DNA of 64,000 nt from positions 6,163,001-6,227,000 of the forward strand of contig NZ_CP122458.1 in assembly GCF_032598905.1 (NCBI RefSeq), in the 5' to 3' direction. A model generated the notes under the pieces. The model ran no database searches. It was given only the letters and a program-made list of their open reading frames with translations, and had not been told where the DNA came from. Position 1 is the first letter of the stretch. Each line of letters begins with the position of its first letter. The stretch is from Streptomyces sp. 11x1 (GTDB taxonomy: Bacteria; Actinomycetota; Actinomycetes; Streptomycetales; Streptomycetaceae). Position numbers and translations under genes: made by a program. This document shows positions 36,120 to 44,759 of this stretch, piece after piece.

Positions 36120-36206
36120 TCACCAGATGCACTCTGCGCGCGCGACCGCCATGTTCATGACGAAGAATGCGGCACTGGCAATGCTGATGGTGAGTGCGCG
36201 GTTCAC
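36120..36206 (-). CDS. 28-residue signal-peptide-like small ORF
   Basis: GTG 36206 to TGA 36120, with AGGAG 4 bp before the start. The product has a short basic start (MNRAL), a hydrophobic core (TISIASAAFFVMNMAVA) and the ending VARAECIW. ARA is a good signal peptidase site, which would leave the tetrapeptide ECIW. Alternatively the whole peptide is a membrane microprotein. It converges on the SARP-TPR gene with only 12 bp between stops. Peptide pheromone genes of TPR receptors in Firmicutes lie beside their receptor in a similar way, so a signalling role is possible. No homologue is known to me. Coding is supported only by the start context and composition. Confidence 0.45.
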   Translation of the reverse strand: MNRALTISIASAAFFVMNMAVARAECIW

Positions 36207-36301
36207 TTCTCTCCTGGTTCGAAAGGGGATCCGAGAGGGAAACGTCTGAACGACGAATGTGCTTACCGTAGCTCATCCGATGAGCCGTCGAATCGATTCT
36301 C

Positions 36302-36317
36302 CTCACCCTTTCGGGTG
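36302..36317. terminator. Short hairpin after MerR gene
   Basis: TCACCC and GGGTGA around a TTTC loop, 21 bp past the stop of the MerR gene and between it and the small ORF. Weak, but correctly placed for a terminator of the minus-strand regulator. Confidence 0.4.
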
Positions 36318-36337
36318 AAAGTCGCGCCCGTGGGGGT

Positions 36338-37051
36338 TCAGTTCCCGCCTTGTGTATTTGTCGACTCCCGCAGTCGCCGGTCCATCGCCAGAGAAAGTTC
36401 CGCTTCCGCCACGCTCTTCGCCAGTGGCCGCAGGCGGGCGAGGTCCTCGGTGGTGCGGCCCGGCTGGGTGAGGATGAGGTCGGTGAAGAGGGCGGCCAGG
36501 GCCTCGGCGTGTTCGCGGACGCGGCGGCCCGCGCTGAGCACGTCGGCGAGGGGGACGCCCTCACGGACCAGCGCGGCCGAGACGTCCAGGAGGCGGCGGC
36601 TGATGTGGACGATCTCACCGCCGTCGGTGCCGAGGTAGCCGAGGTCGAGGGCGGCGGCGAGGTTCTCCGAGGTGGCCTGGTCGCCGAAGTGGTCGGCCAG
36701 TTCCTCGGGGGTGAGGCGGACCGGGGTCTCCTCGGTGGGGACGCCGAGGCCCAGCAGGTCGCCCACGTCGCGGCCCTGGTCGAACGCCTCGGCCAGCTCC
36801 GCTATGCCGCTGAGGGTGTGGCCGCGCTCCAGCAGGGCCGCGATCGTGCGCAGCCGGGCCAGGTGCGTGTCGTCGTACCAGGCGATGCGGCCCTCGCGGC
36901 GGGGCGGCGGGATCAGTTTGCGCTCCCGGTAGAAGCGCAGGGTGCGGACGGTGATGCCGGCCGCCTCGGCCAGCTGTTCCATGCGGTACTCGTGCCGCTC
37001 GCCTTCTGCTGCCGGGTCTTCCGCCGTGTCTCCTGCCGCTGCTTCTGCCAC
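36338..37051 (-). CDS. MerR-family transcription regulator
   Basis: A 237-residue regulator with an N-terminal MerR winged helix: YRMEQLAEAAGITVRTLRFYRERKLIPPPRREGRIAWYDDTHLARLRTIAALLERGHTLSGIAEL. A C-terminal effector domain of about 120 residues follows, without an obvious metal-binding Cys set. It diverges from a monooxygenase operon across 155 bp holding an 8-bp inverted repeat, and it most likely controls that operon. Confidence 0.88.
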   Translation of the reverse strand: MAEAAAGDTAEDPAAEGERHEYRMEQLAEAAGITVRTLRFYRERKLIPPPRREGRIAWYDDTHLARLRTIAALLERGHTLSGIAELAEAFDQGRDVGDLLGLGVPTEETPVRLTPEELADHFGDQATSENLAAALDLGYLGTDGGEIVHISRRLLDVSAALVREGVPLADVLSAGRRVREHAEALAALFTDLILTQPGRTTEDLARLRPLAKSVAEAELSLAMDRRLRESTNTQGGN

Positions 37052-37135
37052 CCGCGCAGCCTATGTCGTACCGCTGGTAACTCCAGAGGGCCCAACCCCT
37101 ACCCATCGGTACGGTCCTGCCCTACGCTCCCCATT

Positions 37136-37155
37136 GCGCCAGTGATTACTGGCGC
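37136..37155. promoter_or_regulatory. Inverted repeat between MerR and monooxygenase genes
   Basis: GCGCCAGT-GATT-ACTGGCGC is a perfect 8-bp dyad with a 4-bp centre, 51 bp upstream of the monooxygenase ATG. Length and symmetry suit a regulator site. Assignment to the MerR protein is inferred from position. Confidence 0.5.
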
Positions 37156-37206
37156 GGACATGGTGCGAACGCGGTGTGCGCACGCGATGAGGCGTGGAGG
37201 TACCGG

Positions 37207-38766
37207 ATGGGCGGGCACAGGGGCGGGAACGGGCCGCATGTGCGGGTGGCGGTGATCGGCTCCGGGTTCGGCGGGCTCGGGGCGGCCGTGCGGCTGCGGC
37301 GCGAGGGGATCACCGACTTCGTCGTCCTGGAGCGGGCGGGGTCGGTCGGCGGCACCTGGCGGGACAACGACTATCCCGGGTGCGCCTGCGACGTGCCCTC
37401 CCACCTCTACTCGTTCTCCTTCGCCCCCAACTTCGAGTGGCCGCGCGCCTTCTCCGGGCAGGAGCACATCCGGGCCTATCTGGAGCACGTCACGGACGTC
37501 TTCGGGCTGCGGCCGCACATCCGCTTCGGCTCCGAGGTGCTGCGGATGGCCTGGGACGGGGAGCGGCTGTGCTGGGACATCGAGACCAGCGGTGGGGCGC
37601 TCTCCGCCGACTTCGTCGTCTCCGCGACCGGGCCGCTGTCCGATCCGAAGCTGCCGACCGAGGCGGAGCTGCCGGGGCTCGGGTCCTTCCCGGGCAAGGC
37701 GTTCCACTCCGCCCGCTGGGACCACGGCTACGACCTGCGCGGCAAGCGGGTCGCGATGATCGGTACGGGTGCCTCCGCGATCCAGATCGTGCCGGCGATC
37801 CAGCCCGAGGTCGGCCGGCTGACTCTCTTCCAGCGGACCCCGCCCTGGGTGCTGCCGCGCGTCGACCGCAGCATCAGCGGGGCCGAGAAGTGGCTGCACA
37901 AGCAGCTGCCGTTCACCGCGCAGGCCCGGCGCGGACTGCTGTGGGGCGTACGGGAGTTGCAGGTGCAGGCCTTCACCAAGCGGCCGAACCAGCTGGGGCT
38001 GGTGGAGCGGATGGCGAAGCGGCACATGGCCCGGAGCGTCGCGGATCCGCAGCTGCGGGCCCGGCTCACCCCTGACTACCGCATCGGGTGCAAGCGCATC
38101 CTGCTGTCCAACACCTACTATCCGGCGCTCACCCGGCCCAACGTCGACGTCATCGCGTCCGGGCTGTCCAAGGTCGACGGCTCCACACTCGTCGCCGCCG
38201 ACGGGTCCGCCGCCGAGGTCGACGCGATCGTCTTCGGCACCGGGTTCCACGTCACCGACATGCCCATCGCAGACCGGGTGGTGGGCGCCGACGGGCGCAC
38301 GCTCGCCGAGTCCTGGGCGGGCGGGGGGATGCGGTCGCTGCGCGGGGCGTCCGCGGCCGGGTTCCCGAACTGGATGACGATCATCGGACCCAACACGGGT
38401 CTGGGGAACTCCAGCATGATCCTGATGATCGAGTCCCAGCTGAACTACATGGCCGACTTCGTACGGCAGTTGGACGTGCTCGGGGGCCGCGTGGCCCTCG
38501 ACGCCCGGCCCGCCGCCGTCGACGCCTGGAACGAGCGGGTGCAGAAGCGCATGGAGCGCACGGTGTGGAACACCGGCGGCTGCACCAGCTGGTACCTCGA
38601 CGCGAGCGGTCGCAACACGACCGTCTGGCCGGGTACGACCACCGAGTTCCGCGGCGCGACCCGGCGGGTCGACCTGAGCGAGTACGAGGTGGTGCGGGCC
38701 GCCCCGCCGGGTACGAGGAACAGCGGCGGGGCGACGGACACGGAGAAGGTGGAGGCCGGAGCGTGA
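37207..38766 (+). CDS. Flavin-containing Baeyer-Villiger-type monooxygenase
   Basis: A 519-residue FAD/NADPH monooxygenase. The FAD site is VAVIGSGFGGLGAAVRL at the N-terminus. CACDVPSHLYSFSFAPNFEWPRAFS follows, as in EthA-like enzymes. The Baeyer-Villiger-type fingerprint appears as FPGKAFHSARWDHG (about 160), and the NADPH site is GKRVAMIGTGASAIQIVP. I chose ATG 37207, with GGAGG 6 bp upstream, over the longer frame from 37174. The stop overlaps the next gene by 4 bases (GTGA). A monooxygenase-hydrolase-dehydrogenase order suggests oxidation of a ketone to an ester, ester cleavage and alcohol oxidation. The substrate is unknown. Confidence 0.9.
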   Translation: MGGHRGGNGPHVRVAVIGSGFGGLGAAVRLRREGITDFVVLERAGSVGGTWRDNDYPGCACDVPSHLYSFSFAPNFEWPRAFSGQEHIRAYLEHVTDVFGLRPHIRFGSEVLRMAWDGERLCWDIETSGGALSADFVVSATGPLSDPKLPTEAELPGLGSFPGKAFHSARWDHGYDLRGKRVAMIGTGASAIQIVPAIQPEVGRLTLFQRTPPWVLPRVDRSISGAEKWLHKQLPFTAQARRGLLWGVRELQVQAFTKRPNQLGLVERMAKRHMARSVADPQLRARLTPDYRIGCKRILLSNTYYPALTRPNVDVIASGLSKVDGSTLVAADGSAAEVDAIVFGTGFHVTDMPIADRVVGADGRTLAESWAGGGMRSLRGASAAGFPNWMTIIGPNTGLGNSSMILMIESQLNYMADFVRQLDVLGGRVALDARPAAVDAWNERVQKRMERTVWNTGGCTSWYLDASGRNTTVWPGTTTEFRGATRRVDLSEYEVVRAAPPGTRNSGGATDTEKVEAGA

Positions 38767-39698
38767 CCCGACTGACGCATGTGAAGCACGGGCCCTACGC
38801 GCCGCCCGCAGCCGTCCGGGAGTTGGCGGCCGTGTCCGCCGACGGGGCGCGGCTGCACGTCGAGCTGCACGGTCCGCAGGATGCGCCGACGGTGGTGCTC
38901 GTCCACGGTTGGACCTGCTCGACGGCGTACTGGGCGGCGCAGGTCCGGGACCTCTGCGTCGACCATCGGGTCGTCGTCTACGACCAGCGCGGGCACGGGC
39001 GCAGCCCCGCGTCCGCCGTGTGCAGCGCGGACGGTCTCGCCGACGATCTGGAGGCGGTGCTCGCGGCGACACTCGCGCCGGGCGAGAAGGCGGTGCTGGC
39101 CGGGCACTCCATGGGCGGGATGACGCTGATGGCCGCCGCCGGCCGACCGGGCTTCCAGGAGCACGCGGCGACGGTCCTGCTGTGCAGCACGGGCAGTTCG
39201 CGGCTGGTCGACGAGTCGCTGGTCGTGCCGCTGGGGCCGGGGCGCGTGCGGGCCTGGCTGACCCGGAAGGTCCTCGGCTCCCGGGCGCCGCTCGGGCCGG
39301 TCACACCGATCGCCCGGCGGATCCTCAAGTACGCGACCATGGGCCCCGGTTCGTCGCCCGTGATGGTCGAGGCGTGCGCGCGGATCGTGCACTCGTGCCC
39401 TGCCAGGGTGCGGCACGCCTGGTCGCACGTCCTCGCCTCGCTCGATCTCGACCACGGCGTACGGGCGTTGACGGTGCCGACGGCCGTGATCGTGGGCACC
39501 GCGGACCGGATGACGCCGCCCGTGCACGCGCGGGCGCTGGCCGCCGCGCTGCCCGACTGCGTGGGCGTGAGCGAGCTGACCGGGGTCGGACACATGGCGC
39601 CGGTGGAGGCGCCGGAGGCAGTCACCGCGCGCATACGCGAGCTGGCCGCGCTGTACGTACGTGCCGGGCGGGACGAGTTGGAGGAGGCGGGCGCATGA
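38763..39698 (+). CDS. Alpha/beta hydrolase
   Basis: A 311-residue serine hydrolase. The oxyanion strand is VVLVHGWTCSTAYW, the nucleophile Ser is in LAGHSMGGMTL (about residue 115), the acid is Asp in VGTADRMTPP, and His is in GVGHMAPVE. It begins at GTG 38763, overlapping the monooxygenase stop, and its own stop overlaps the dehydrogenase start. Hydrolysis of an ester or lactone made by the monooxygenase is the simplest role, by context only. Confidence 0.9.
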   Translation: MTRLTHVKHGPYAPPAAVRELAAVSADGARLHVELHGPQDAPTVVLVHGWTCSTAYWAAQVRDLCVDHRVVVYDQRGHGRSPASAVCSADGLADDLEAVLAATLAPGEKAVLAGHSMGGMTLMAAAGRPGFQEHAATVLLCSTGSSRLVDESLVVPLGPGRVRAWLTRKVLGSRAPLGPVTPIARRILKYATMGPGSSPVMVEACARIVHSCPARVRHAWSHVLASLDLDHGVRALTVPTAVIVGTADRMTPPVHARALAAALPDCVGVSELTGVGHMAPVEAPEAVTARIRELAALYVRAGRDELEEAGA

Positions 39699-40591
39699 GC
39701 AACGGCAGCACCCTGGAGGGGCGGGTCGCGGTCGTCACCGGGGCCGCGCGGGGCGTCGGGGAACTCCTGGCGCGCAAGCTCTCGGTGCGGGGGGTGAAGG
39801 TCGCGCTCGTCGGCCTCGAACCGGACGAGCTGAAGCGGGTGTCGGAGCGGCTGTACGGCGAGAGCCAGTACTGGCACGCCGATGTGACCGACCACGAGGT
39901 CATGACGCGGGTCGCGGCAGAGGTGAAGGAGCGGTTCGGGCGGGTCGACATCGTCGTCGCCAACGCGGGCGTCGCCACGGGCGGGCCGTTCGTGGACTCC
40001 GACCCCGACTCCTGGCGGCGGGTCATCGAGGTCAACCTCGTCGGATCGGCCGTCACCGGGCGGGCGTTCCTGCCGGCGCTGATCGAGAGCCGGGGGTATC
40101 TGCTGCAGATCGCCTCCCTCGCGGCGATCACCCCGGCGCCGATGATGACGGCGTACTGCGCGTCCAAGTCGGGTGTCGAGGCGTACGCGCACTGTCTGCG
40201 CGCCGAGGTCGGGCACCGGGGAGTCGGGGTCGGGGTCGGGTATCTGTCCTGGACCGACACGGACATGGTGCGCGGGGCCGACAAGGAGGAGGCGATGCGG
40301 GAGTTGCGGGAGCGGCTGCCGTGGCCGGCCGGGAAGACGTACCCGTTGGGGCCGGCCGTGGACCGGTTCGTCGCCGGGATCGAGCGGCGGTCCAGCCATG
40401 TGTACGGGCAGTGGTGGCTGCGGGGGATGCAGGGTGTGCGCGGGTATCTCCCTGGGCTCATCGGGACGTTCGCGCCGCGCGAGGTGCGGCGGATGGAGCC
40501 GCGGCTGCGCGGGGTGGCGAAGGGGCTGGTGGGGGCCGGTGGGGCCGCGGACGAGCGGACGCGGGGGGTCGGGGCCACGGAGCCGGAATAG
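39695..40591 (+). CDS. Short-chain dehydrogenase/reductase
   Basis: A 298-residue SDR. The NAD(P) motif is VVTGAARGVGELLARKL (TGxxxGxG), then DVTDHE, VVANAGVATGG, the catalytic Ser in IASLAAI and the Tyr-Lys pair in YCASKSGVEAYA. A C-terminal extension (GQWWLRGMQGVRGYLPGLIG) suggests membrane association or a family-specific tail. ATG 39695 overlaps the hydrolase stop (ATGA). It is the third gene of the MerR-linked operon and would oxidise or reduce an alcohol/ketone intermediate. Confidence 0.9.
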   Translation: MSNGSTLEGRVAVVTGAARGVGELLARKLSVRGVKVALVGLEPDELKRVSERLYGESQYWHADVTDHEVMTRVAAEVKERFGRVDIVVANAGVATGGPFVDSDPDSWRRVIEVNLVGSAVTGRAFLPALIESRGYLLQIASLAAITPAPMMTAYCASKSGVEAYAHCLRAEVGHRGVGVGVGYLSWTDTDMVRGADKEEAMRELRERLPWPAGKTYPLGPAVDRFVAGIERRSSHVYGQWWLRGMQGVRGYLPGLIGTFAPREVRRMEPRLRGVAKGLVGAGGAADERTRGVGATEPE

Positions 40592-40693
40592 CTCTGGGTC
40601 ACCGAGCGTCACTGATCGAAATGCGTGGGATGTCCGTGCGTGTTTGTCTGGTCGAGGCCCGATCCCCTCACCCACAAACGGGAGTGAATCCAC

Positions 40694-40993
40694 ATGGGCA
40701 TGAAGGACCAGTTCCAGGACAAGGCTGAGCAGCTGAAGCGGAAGGCCGGGCAGTCGCCCGAGGAGCGGCAGCGGGCTCAGCGGCCTGGTGAGCGCGCGTC
40801 CGAACGTCAGCACCAGCAGGCGCAGCGCGAGCACGACCGGCCCCAGCGCGAGCACGGGCAGCCGCAGCGCGAGTCCGGCCGGCCCCAGCGCGAGCACGGC
40901 CAGCCGGAGCGCGGCGCGCGGCGCCGTGACGAGGAGTCGGAGCGGCTGATGCGGGACGAGGAAGACCGCGTCCGCCAGGACTTCGACGCGTAA
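40694..40993 (+). CDS. Low-complexity hydrophilic protein
   Basis: A 99-residue very charged protein rich in Gln, Arg and Glu. It starts MGMKDQFQDKAEQLKRKAGQ, which resembles the opening of small CsbD-like stress proteins. The central part repeats QREHGQPQRES/GRPQREHGQP, in frame with 30-bp DNA repeats. It is probably disordered. ATG 40694 follows a weak site. The function is not known. Confidence 0.65.
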   Translation: MGMKDQFQDKAEQLKRKAGQSPEERQRAQRPGERASERQHQQAQREHDRPQREHGQPQRESGRPQREHGQPERGARRRDEESERLMRDEEDRVRQDFDA

Positions 40994-41027
40994 CTCCCGC
41001 ACCCGGCCCCGGCCGTGTGAGACGCGG

Positions 41028-41053
41028 GGCGCCCTCCTTGAGCGGAGGGTGCC
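41028..41053 (+). terminator. Hairpin after small protein gene
   Basis: GGCGCCCTCC pairs with GGAGGGTGCC (one G-T) around TTGAGC, 35 bp past the stop at 40993. Confidence 0.6.
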
Positions 41054-41055
41054 TC

Positions 41056-41147
41056 GCGTTCGCGCGTTCAGGGGCGTCTTCCGTTCGCGCGTTCCCGGGC
41101 GTCTTCCGTCTTCGAGCGTCCGTCTTCGAGCGTTCCCGGGCGTCTCT
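41056..41147. repeat. Tandem GCGTTC/GGGCGTCTTCC repeats
   Basis: A unit of about 25 bp, GTTCGCGCGTTC followed by (A/C)GGGGCGTCTTCC or CCGGGCGTCTTCC, is repeated twice. Shorter GTCTTCGAGCGT units and a final GTTCCCGGGCGTCTCT follow. The array fills the convergent gap up to the stop of the tricorn-like gene. Confidence 0.65.
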
Positions 41148-44100
41148 CTACGGGATCGCCCTCGGCGGCAGTGGCGGGCGGGCCCTGTTCGGGACGTTGC
41201 TGTAGTCCGGGGGGTCCGCCGCGGGGTGGGTCTTCAGGAGGTCGAGGGCCAGGTTCACCGCCGCCTCCAACTGGGTGTTGCGGCCCTCGGCCCAGTCCAG
41301 GGGGGTGCGCAGGGTCTCCAGGTCCGGGGTGACGCCCCGGTTCTCGACGGTCCAGCCGTACGCGTCGAACCAGGCGGCGTTCATCGGGACCGTGATGACC
41401 GTGCCGTCGCCGAGCTGGTGGCGGCCGGTCATGCCGACGACACCGCCCCAGGTGCGCAGGCCCACCACCGGGCCGAGTCCCAGGAGTTTGAACGCGGTGG
41501 TGATCATGTCGCCGTCGGAGGCGGTCGCCTCGTCGGCCAGGGCGACGACGGGACCGCGCGGGGCGCTCGACGCGTACGACACCGGCTGCGCGTTCCTCGT
41601 CAGGTCCCACCCGAGGATCTTGCGGGTCAGCTTCTCCACCACCAGTTCGCTGATGTGGCCGCCCGCGTTGCCGCGCACGTCGACGATCAGGGCGGGCCGG
41701 GAGACCTCCATACGCAGGTCGCGGTTGAACTGGGCCCAACCGGAGCCGCCCATGTCCGGGATGTGCAGGTAGCCGCAGTGGCCGCCGCTCAACTCCCGTA
41801 CGACCGCACGGCGTTTGGCCACCCAGTCCTGGTAGCGCAGGGGCCGTTCGTCGAGGAGGGGGACCACGGCGACACGGCGGGAGCGGCCCGCCGCCTCCGG
41901 GTCGGCGGGGTCCGACGCGCCCTCCCCGGAAGGGGGTTGGGTGAAGGTCAGCTCGACCGTCGTGCCGCCCGCGCCCACCAGCAGGGGGTACGGACCCGTC
42001 GTCGGGTCGACCGGGCGGCCGTCGACATGGGTGAGGACCGCACCCTCCCGGATGCCGGTGCCGGCCAGGGGCGAGCGGGCCTTGGAGTCGGAGGAGTCAC
42101 CGGGCAGGATGCGGCGGATCGTCCACGCGTCGTCCCGGCGGACGAAGTTGGCGCCCAGGAAGCCCTGTCGGCGCTGGTAGTGGGGCGGGCCCTCGTTGCG
42201 GCGCGCCGGGGAGACATAGGCGTGGGAGGTGCCGAGTTCGCCCAGCACCTCCCGCAGCAGGTCCGCGAACTCGTCGGGGGACGCGACCCGTTCGACCAGC
42301 GGGCGGTACTGGTCGAGGACCCCGTCCCAGTCGATGCCGCTCATCCTCGGGTCCCAGAAGTACGCGCGGATCAGCCGGCCGGCCTCCTCGTACGCCTGGC
42401 GCCACTCGGCGCCCGGGTCGACCTCGTGCGGGATGCGCCGCAGGTCGATCCAGACGGTCGAGTCGCCGTCGCCGGACTCGGTGGAGGGGACGGCCCGCAG
42501 GTCGCCCTCGTCCACGACGACGAGCCGTGAGCCGTCGCCGCTGACCGCGAACCAGTCCAGATGGTCGACGAGTTCGGACCTCTTCGCCTTGCTGATGTTG
42601 AAGTATTCGAGCGTCGGGCGGCCGGTCATGTCGTCCGGGTTGGCGAAGGTCTCGCCCAGGGCGCCGGAGATCGGCCAGCGCAGCCACACCAGGCCGCCGC
42701 CCGCGACCGGGTACAGCGCCGAGTACTTGGAGGCGGTGACCGGGAACGGCGTGACCCGGTTCTCCAGGCCCTCGGTCTCCACGGTCACTGTGCCGTCGGT
42801 GTTCTCGTCCTCGGTGGGGTCCATGCCCCCGGCGACCGGCCGCCCGTCGGGGTTCAGGGCGAAGGGGGAGGGCGTGGCGGAGGAGAGCGGGACCAGGTAG
42901 GGGCGGCAGCCGAGCGGGAAGGACAGGTCGCCGGTGTGCACGTCGTACACCGGGTCGAAGCCGCGCCAGGACAGGAAGGCGAGGTAGCGGCCGTCGCTGG
43001 TGAACACCGGGTTCTCGTCCTCGAAGCGGCCGTTCGTGACGTCCACGACCACCCCGTCCTTCATCCGGGCCATCTTGATCTGGCGCAGGGTGCGGCCGAT
43101 GCCCGGGTGGGACCAGGTCAGCCAGGCGCCGTCGGGGGAGAAGGCGAGATCGCGGACGGGGCCGTTGAGGGAGGTGATGAGTTCGGTGACCTCGCCGTCC
43201 GACTCCTCGGTGCCCCCGGCGGCCGCCGCCTCGTCGGGCACGGTCAGCAGGAGCACACGGCCGTCGTGCGAGGCGACGGCGAGGCGTTCGCCGCGTGGGT
43301 CGGACACCAGTTCCAGGACGCGACCCAGGCCGCCGGAGGCGAGGCGACGGGGCTCGCGGGCGCCGGTGGCCCCGGGCAGGTGGGCGATCTCGATCGCGTC
43401 CTCGCCGTCCGCGTCGGTCACGTACGTCACCCGGCCGCCGGAACCCAGCATCTCCGGCAGCCGGACGCGGACGCCCGGGGTGTCGGCGATGGTCCGGGCC
43501 GGGCCGTCGCGGTGGGTCAGCCAGTAGAGGCTGCCGCGGACGACGACCGCGCTGGCCCGGCCCGTGTCGTCCACGGAGATGCCGTCGACGTGCTGGGCCG
43601 GCGGCACCTGGTACGGCCGCCGCCCGGTGCGCGCACCGCCGAGCCGTACGTCGAGGCGGCGCGGCACGGCGTCGGCGGCGAGGTCGTCGACCAGCCACAC
43701 CTCGCCCGCGCACTGGTACACCACCCGGGTGCCGTCGCTCGACGCGTGCCGGGCGTAGAAGGCGTCGTGGTCGGTGTGGCGGCGCAGGTCGGAGCCGTCG
43801 TACGCGCAGGAGTAGAGGTTGCCGACGCCCTCGTGGTCGGAGAGGAAGACGATCCGGCCGCCGACGAACAGGGGGGAGTGCAGATGTCCGTCGAGGTCGG
43901 CCAGCAGCCGCTCGCCGTGCAGCCAGAGACGGCCCATGGCCCCGCCCCGGTAGCGCTTCCAGGAGGCCGGTTCGTGCGGGGGTGTGCCGGTGAGCAGCAG
44001 GGTGCGGCGCTCGCCGTCGATCTCGGCGGACTGGATGTCGGAGACCGGGCCCCAGGGCAGTTTGCGGCCGGGGTCGCCGTCGATGCCTACCTTGTAGGCC

Positions 44101-44495
44101 CAGGTGAAGTGCGAGAACGGCTCGCCGTGGGAGGCGACCGCCAGGATGTCCGAGCGGCCCTCCCGGTCCGGGGGTGTCCAGCCGCGGACCTCGGTGTCGG
44201 GGCTGCCCCAGTGGGTGAGCCGACGGGCGGGGGCGCCGCCGTCCACCGGGGTCAGATGGATCTCCGGGAGGATGCTCCGCCAGCTCGTGTACGCGATGTG
44301 CCGGCCGTCGGGCGAGAAACGCGGTGTGGCGACCTTCGTACGGTCGACGGTGAGCCGCCAGGCGCGGTCCGAGCCGTCCAGCGGGGCCAGCCACAGGTCG
44401 TCCTCGGCGACGAAGCAGAGGCGGTCGCCGCTGAGGTGGGGGTGGCGGAGGTAGCCGGGGTCCCGACCCGTTCCTTGCTCGTAGGTGTCGCTCAC
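41148..44495 (-). CDS. Tricorn-like S41 protease
   Basis: A 1115-residue protease of the tricorn type. The N-terminal half forms WD/beta-propeller repeats (YLRHPHLSGDRLCFVAEDDLWLAPLDG; many R-x-SPDG units). A PDZ-like part (GIREGAVLTHVDGRPVDP) and the C-terminal S41 core follow, with YLHIPDMGGSGW (His), DVRGNAGGHISE and the Ser of DEATASDGDMITTAFK. ENRGVTPDLE near the end supplies the Glu. GTG 44495 (SDTYEQGTGRDPGY) begins the propeller. The longer frame to 45242 is antisense of the TetR gene. It degrades peptides released by the proteasome in known systems. A pair of palindromes lies between it and TetR. Confidence 0.9.
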   Translation of the reverse strand: MSDTYEQGTGRDPGYLRHPHLSGDRLCFVAEDDLWLAPLDGSDRAWRLTVDRTKVATPRFSPDGRHIAYTSWRSILPEIHLTPVDGGAPARRLTHWGSPDTEVRGWTPPDREGRSDILAVASHGEPFSHFTWAYKVGIDGDPGRKLPWGPVSDIQSAEIDGERRTLLLTGTPPHEPASWKRYRGGAMGRLWLHGERLLADLDGHLHSPLFVGGRIVFLSDHEGVGNLYSCAYDGSDLRRHTDHDAFYARHASSDGTRVVYQCAGEVWLVDDLAADAVPRRLDVRLGGARTGRRPYQVPPAQHVDGISVDDTGRASAVVVRGSLYWLTHRDGPARTIADTPGVRVRLPEMLGSGGRVTYVTDADGEDAIEIAHLPGATGAREPRRLASGGLGRVLELVSDPRGERLAVASHDGRVLLLTVPDEAAAAGGTEESDGEVTELITSLNGPVRDLAFSPDGAWLTWSHPGIGRTLRQIKMARMKDGVVVDVTNGRFEDENPVFTSDGRYLAFLSWRGFDPVYDVHTGDLSFPLGCRPYLVPLSSATPSPFALNPDGRPVAGGMDPTEDENTDGTVTVETEGLENRVTPFPVTASKYSALYPVAGGGLVWLRWPISGALGETFANPDDMTGRPTLEYFNISKAKRSELVDHLDWFAVSGDGSRLVVVDEGDLRAVPSTESGDGDSTVWIDLRRIPHEVDPGAEWRQAYEEAGRLIRAYFWDPRMSGIDWDGVLDQYRPLVERVASPDEFADLLREVLGELGTSHAYVSPARRNEGPPHYQRRQGFLGANFVRRDDAWTIRRILPGDSSDSKARSPLAGTGIREGAVLTHVDGRPVDPTTGPYPLLVGAGGTTVELTFTQPPSGEGASDPADPEAAGRSRRVAVVPLLDERPLRYQDWVAKRRAVVRELSGGHCGYLHIPDMGGSGWAQFNRDLRMEVSRPALIVDVRGNAGGHISELVVEKLTRKILGWDLTRNAQPVSYASSAPRGPVVALADEATASDGDMITTAFKLLGLGPVVGLRTWGGVVGMTGRHQLGDGTVITVPMNAAWFDAYGWTVENRGVTPDLETLRTPLDWAEGRNTQLEAAVNLALDLLKTHPAADPPDYSNVPNRARPPLPPRAIP

Positions 44496-44600
44496 CCACC
44501 CATGCTTTTCCGGCCGGGGGACACCGGCAACTTCAACCCGGGCGACCCGGCGACTGCTACGGGGTGACCCACCGACCCCTACCGGGTGACCCACCACGCG

Positions 44601-44617
44601 AACGAAACGGTTTCGTT
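44601..44617. promoter_or_regulatory. Palindromic operator, site 1
   Basis: AACGAAACGGTTTCGTT, nearly a perfect palindrome. Its inverted copy is at 44648-44664, 31 bp further on. Both sit in the divergent gap before the TetR gene. Confidence 0.65.
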
Positions 44618-44647
44618 TTCTTCGGTCTCGGGGTATCGTCTTAAGCG

Positions 44648-44664
44648 TACGAAACCGTTTCGTT
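44648..44664. promoter_or_regulatory. Palindromic operator, site 2
   Basis: TACGAAACCGTTTCGTT, the complement of site 1 except at one end. Two such sites upstream of a TetR gene suggest autoregulation, perhaps also of the MMPL pump gene or the divergent protease. Confidence 0.65.
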
Positions 44665-44759
44665 CGTGAGGCGGGGTGTCCGTCCGGTGTCATCCGTGGG
44701 ATGCCGCCCGGCCGGTAGCCTTGTCGTCTCGAACGCGTAACCGCAGCAAGGGGAGTGGG

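Noticed and set aside
42561..44567. 668-codon plus-strand frame over the tricorn-like gene
   Set aside because: Valine/glycine/arginine-rich shadow with no motif; the minus-strand protease is clear.
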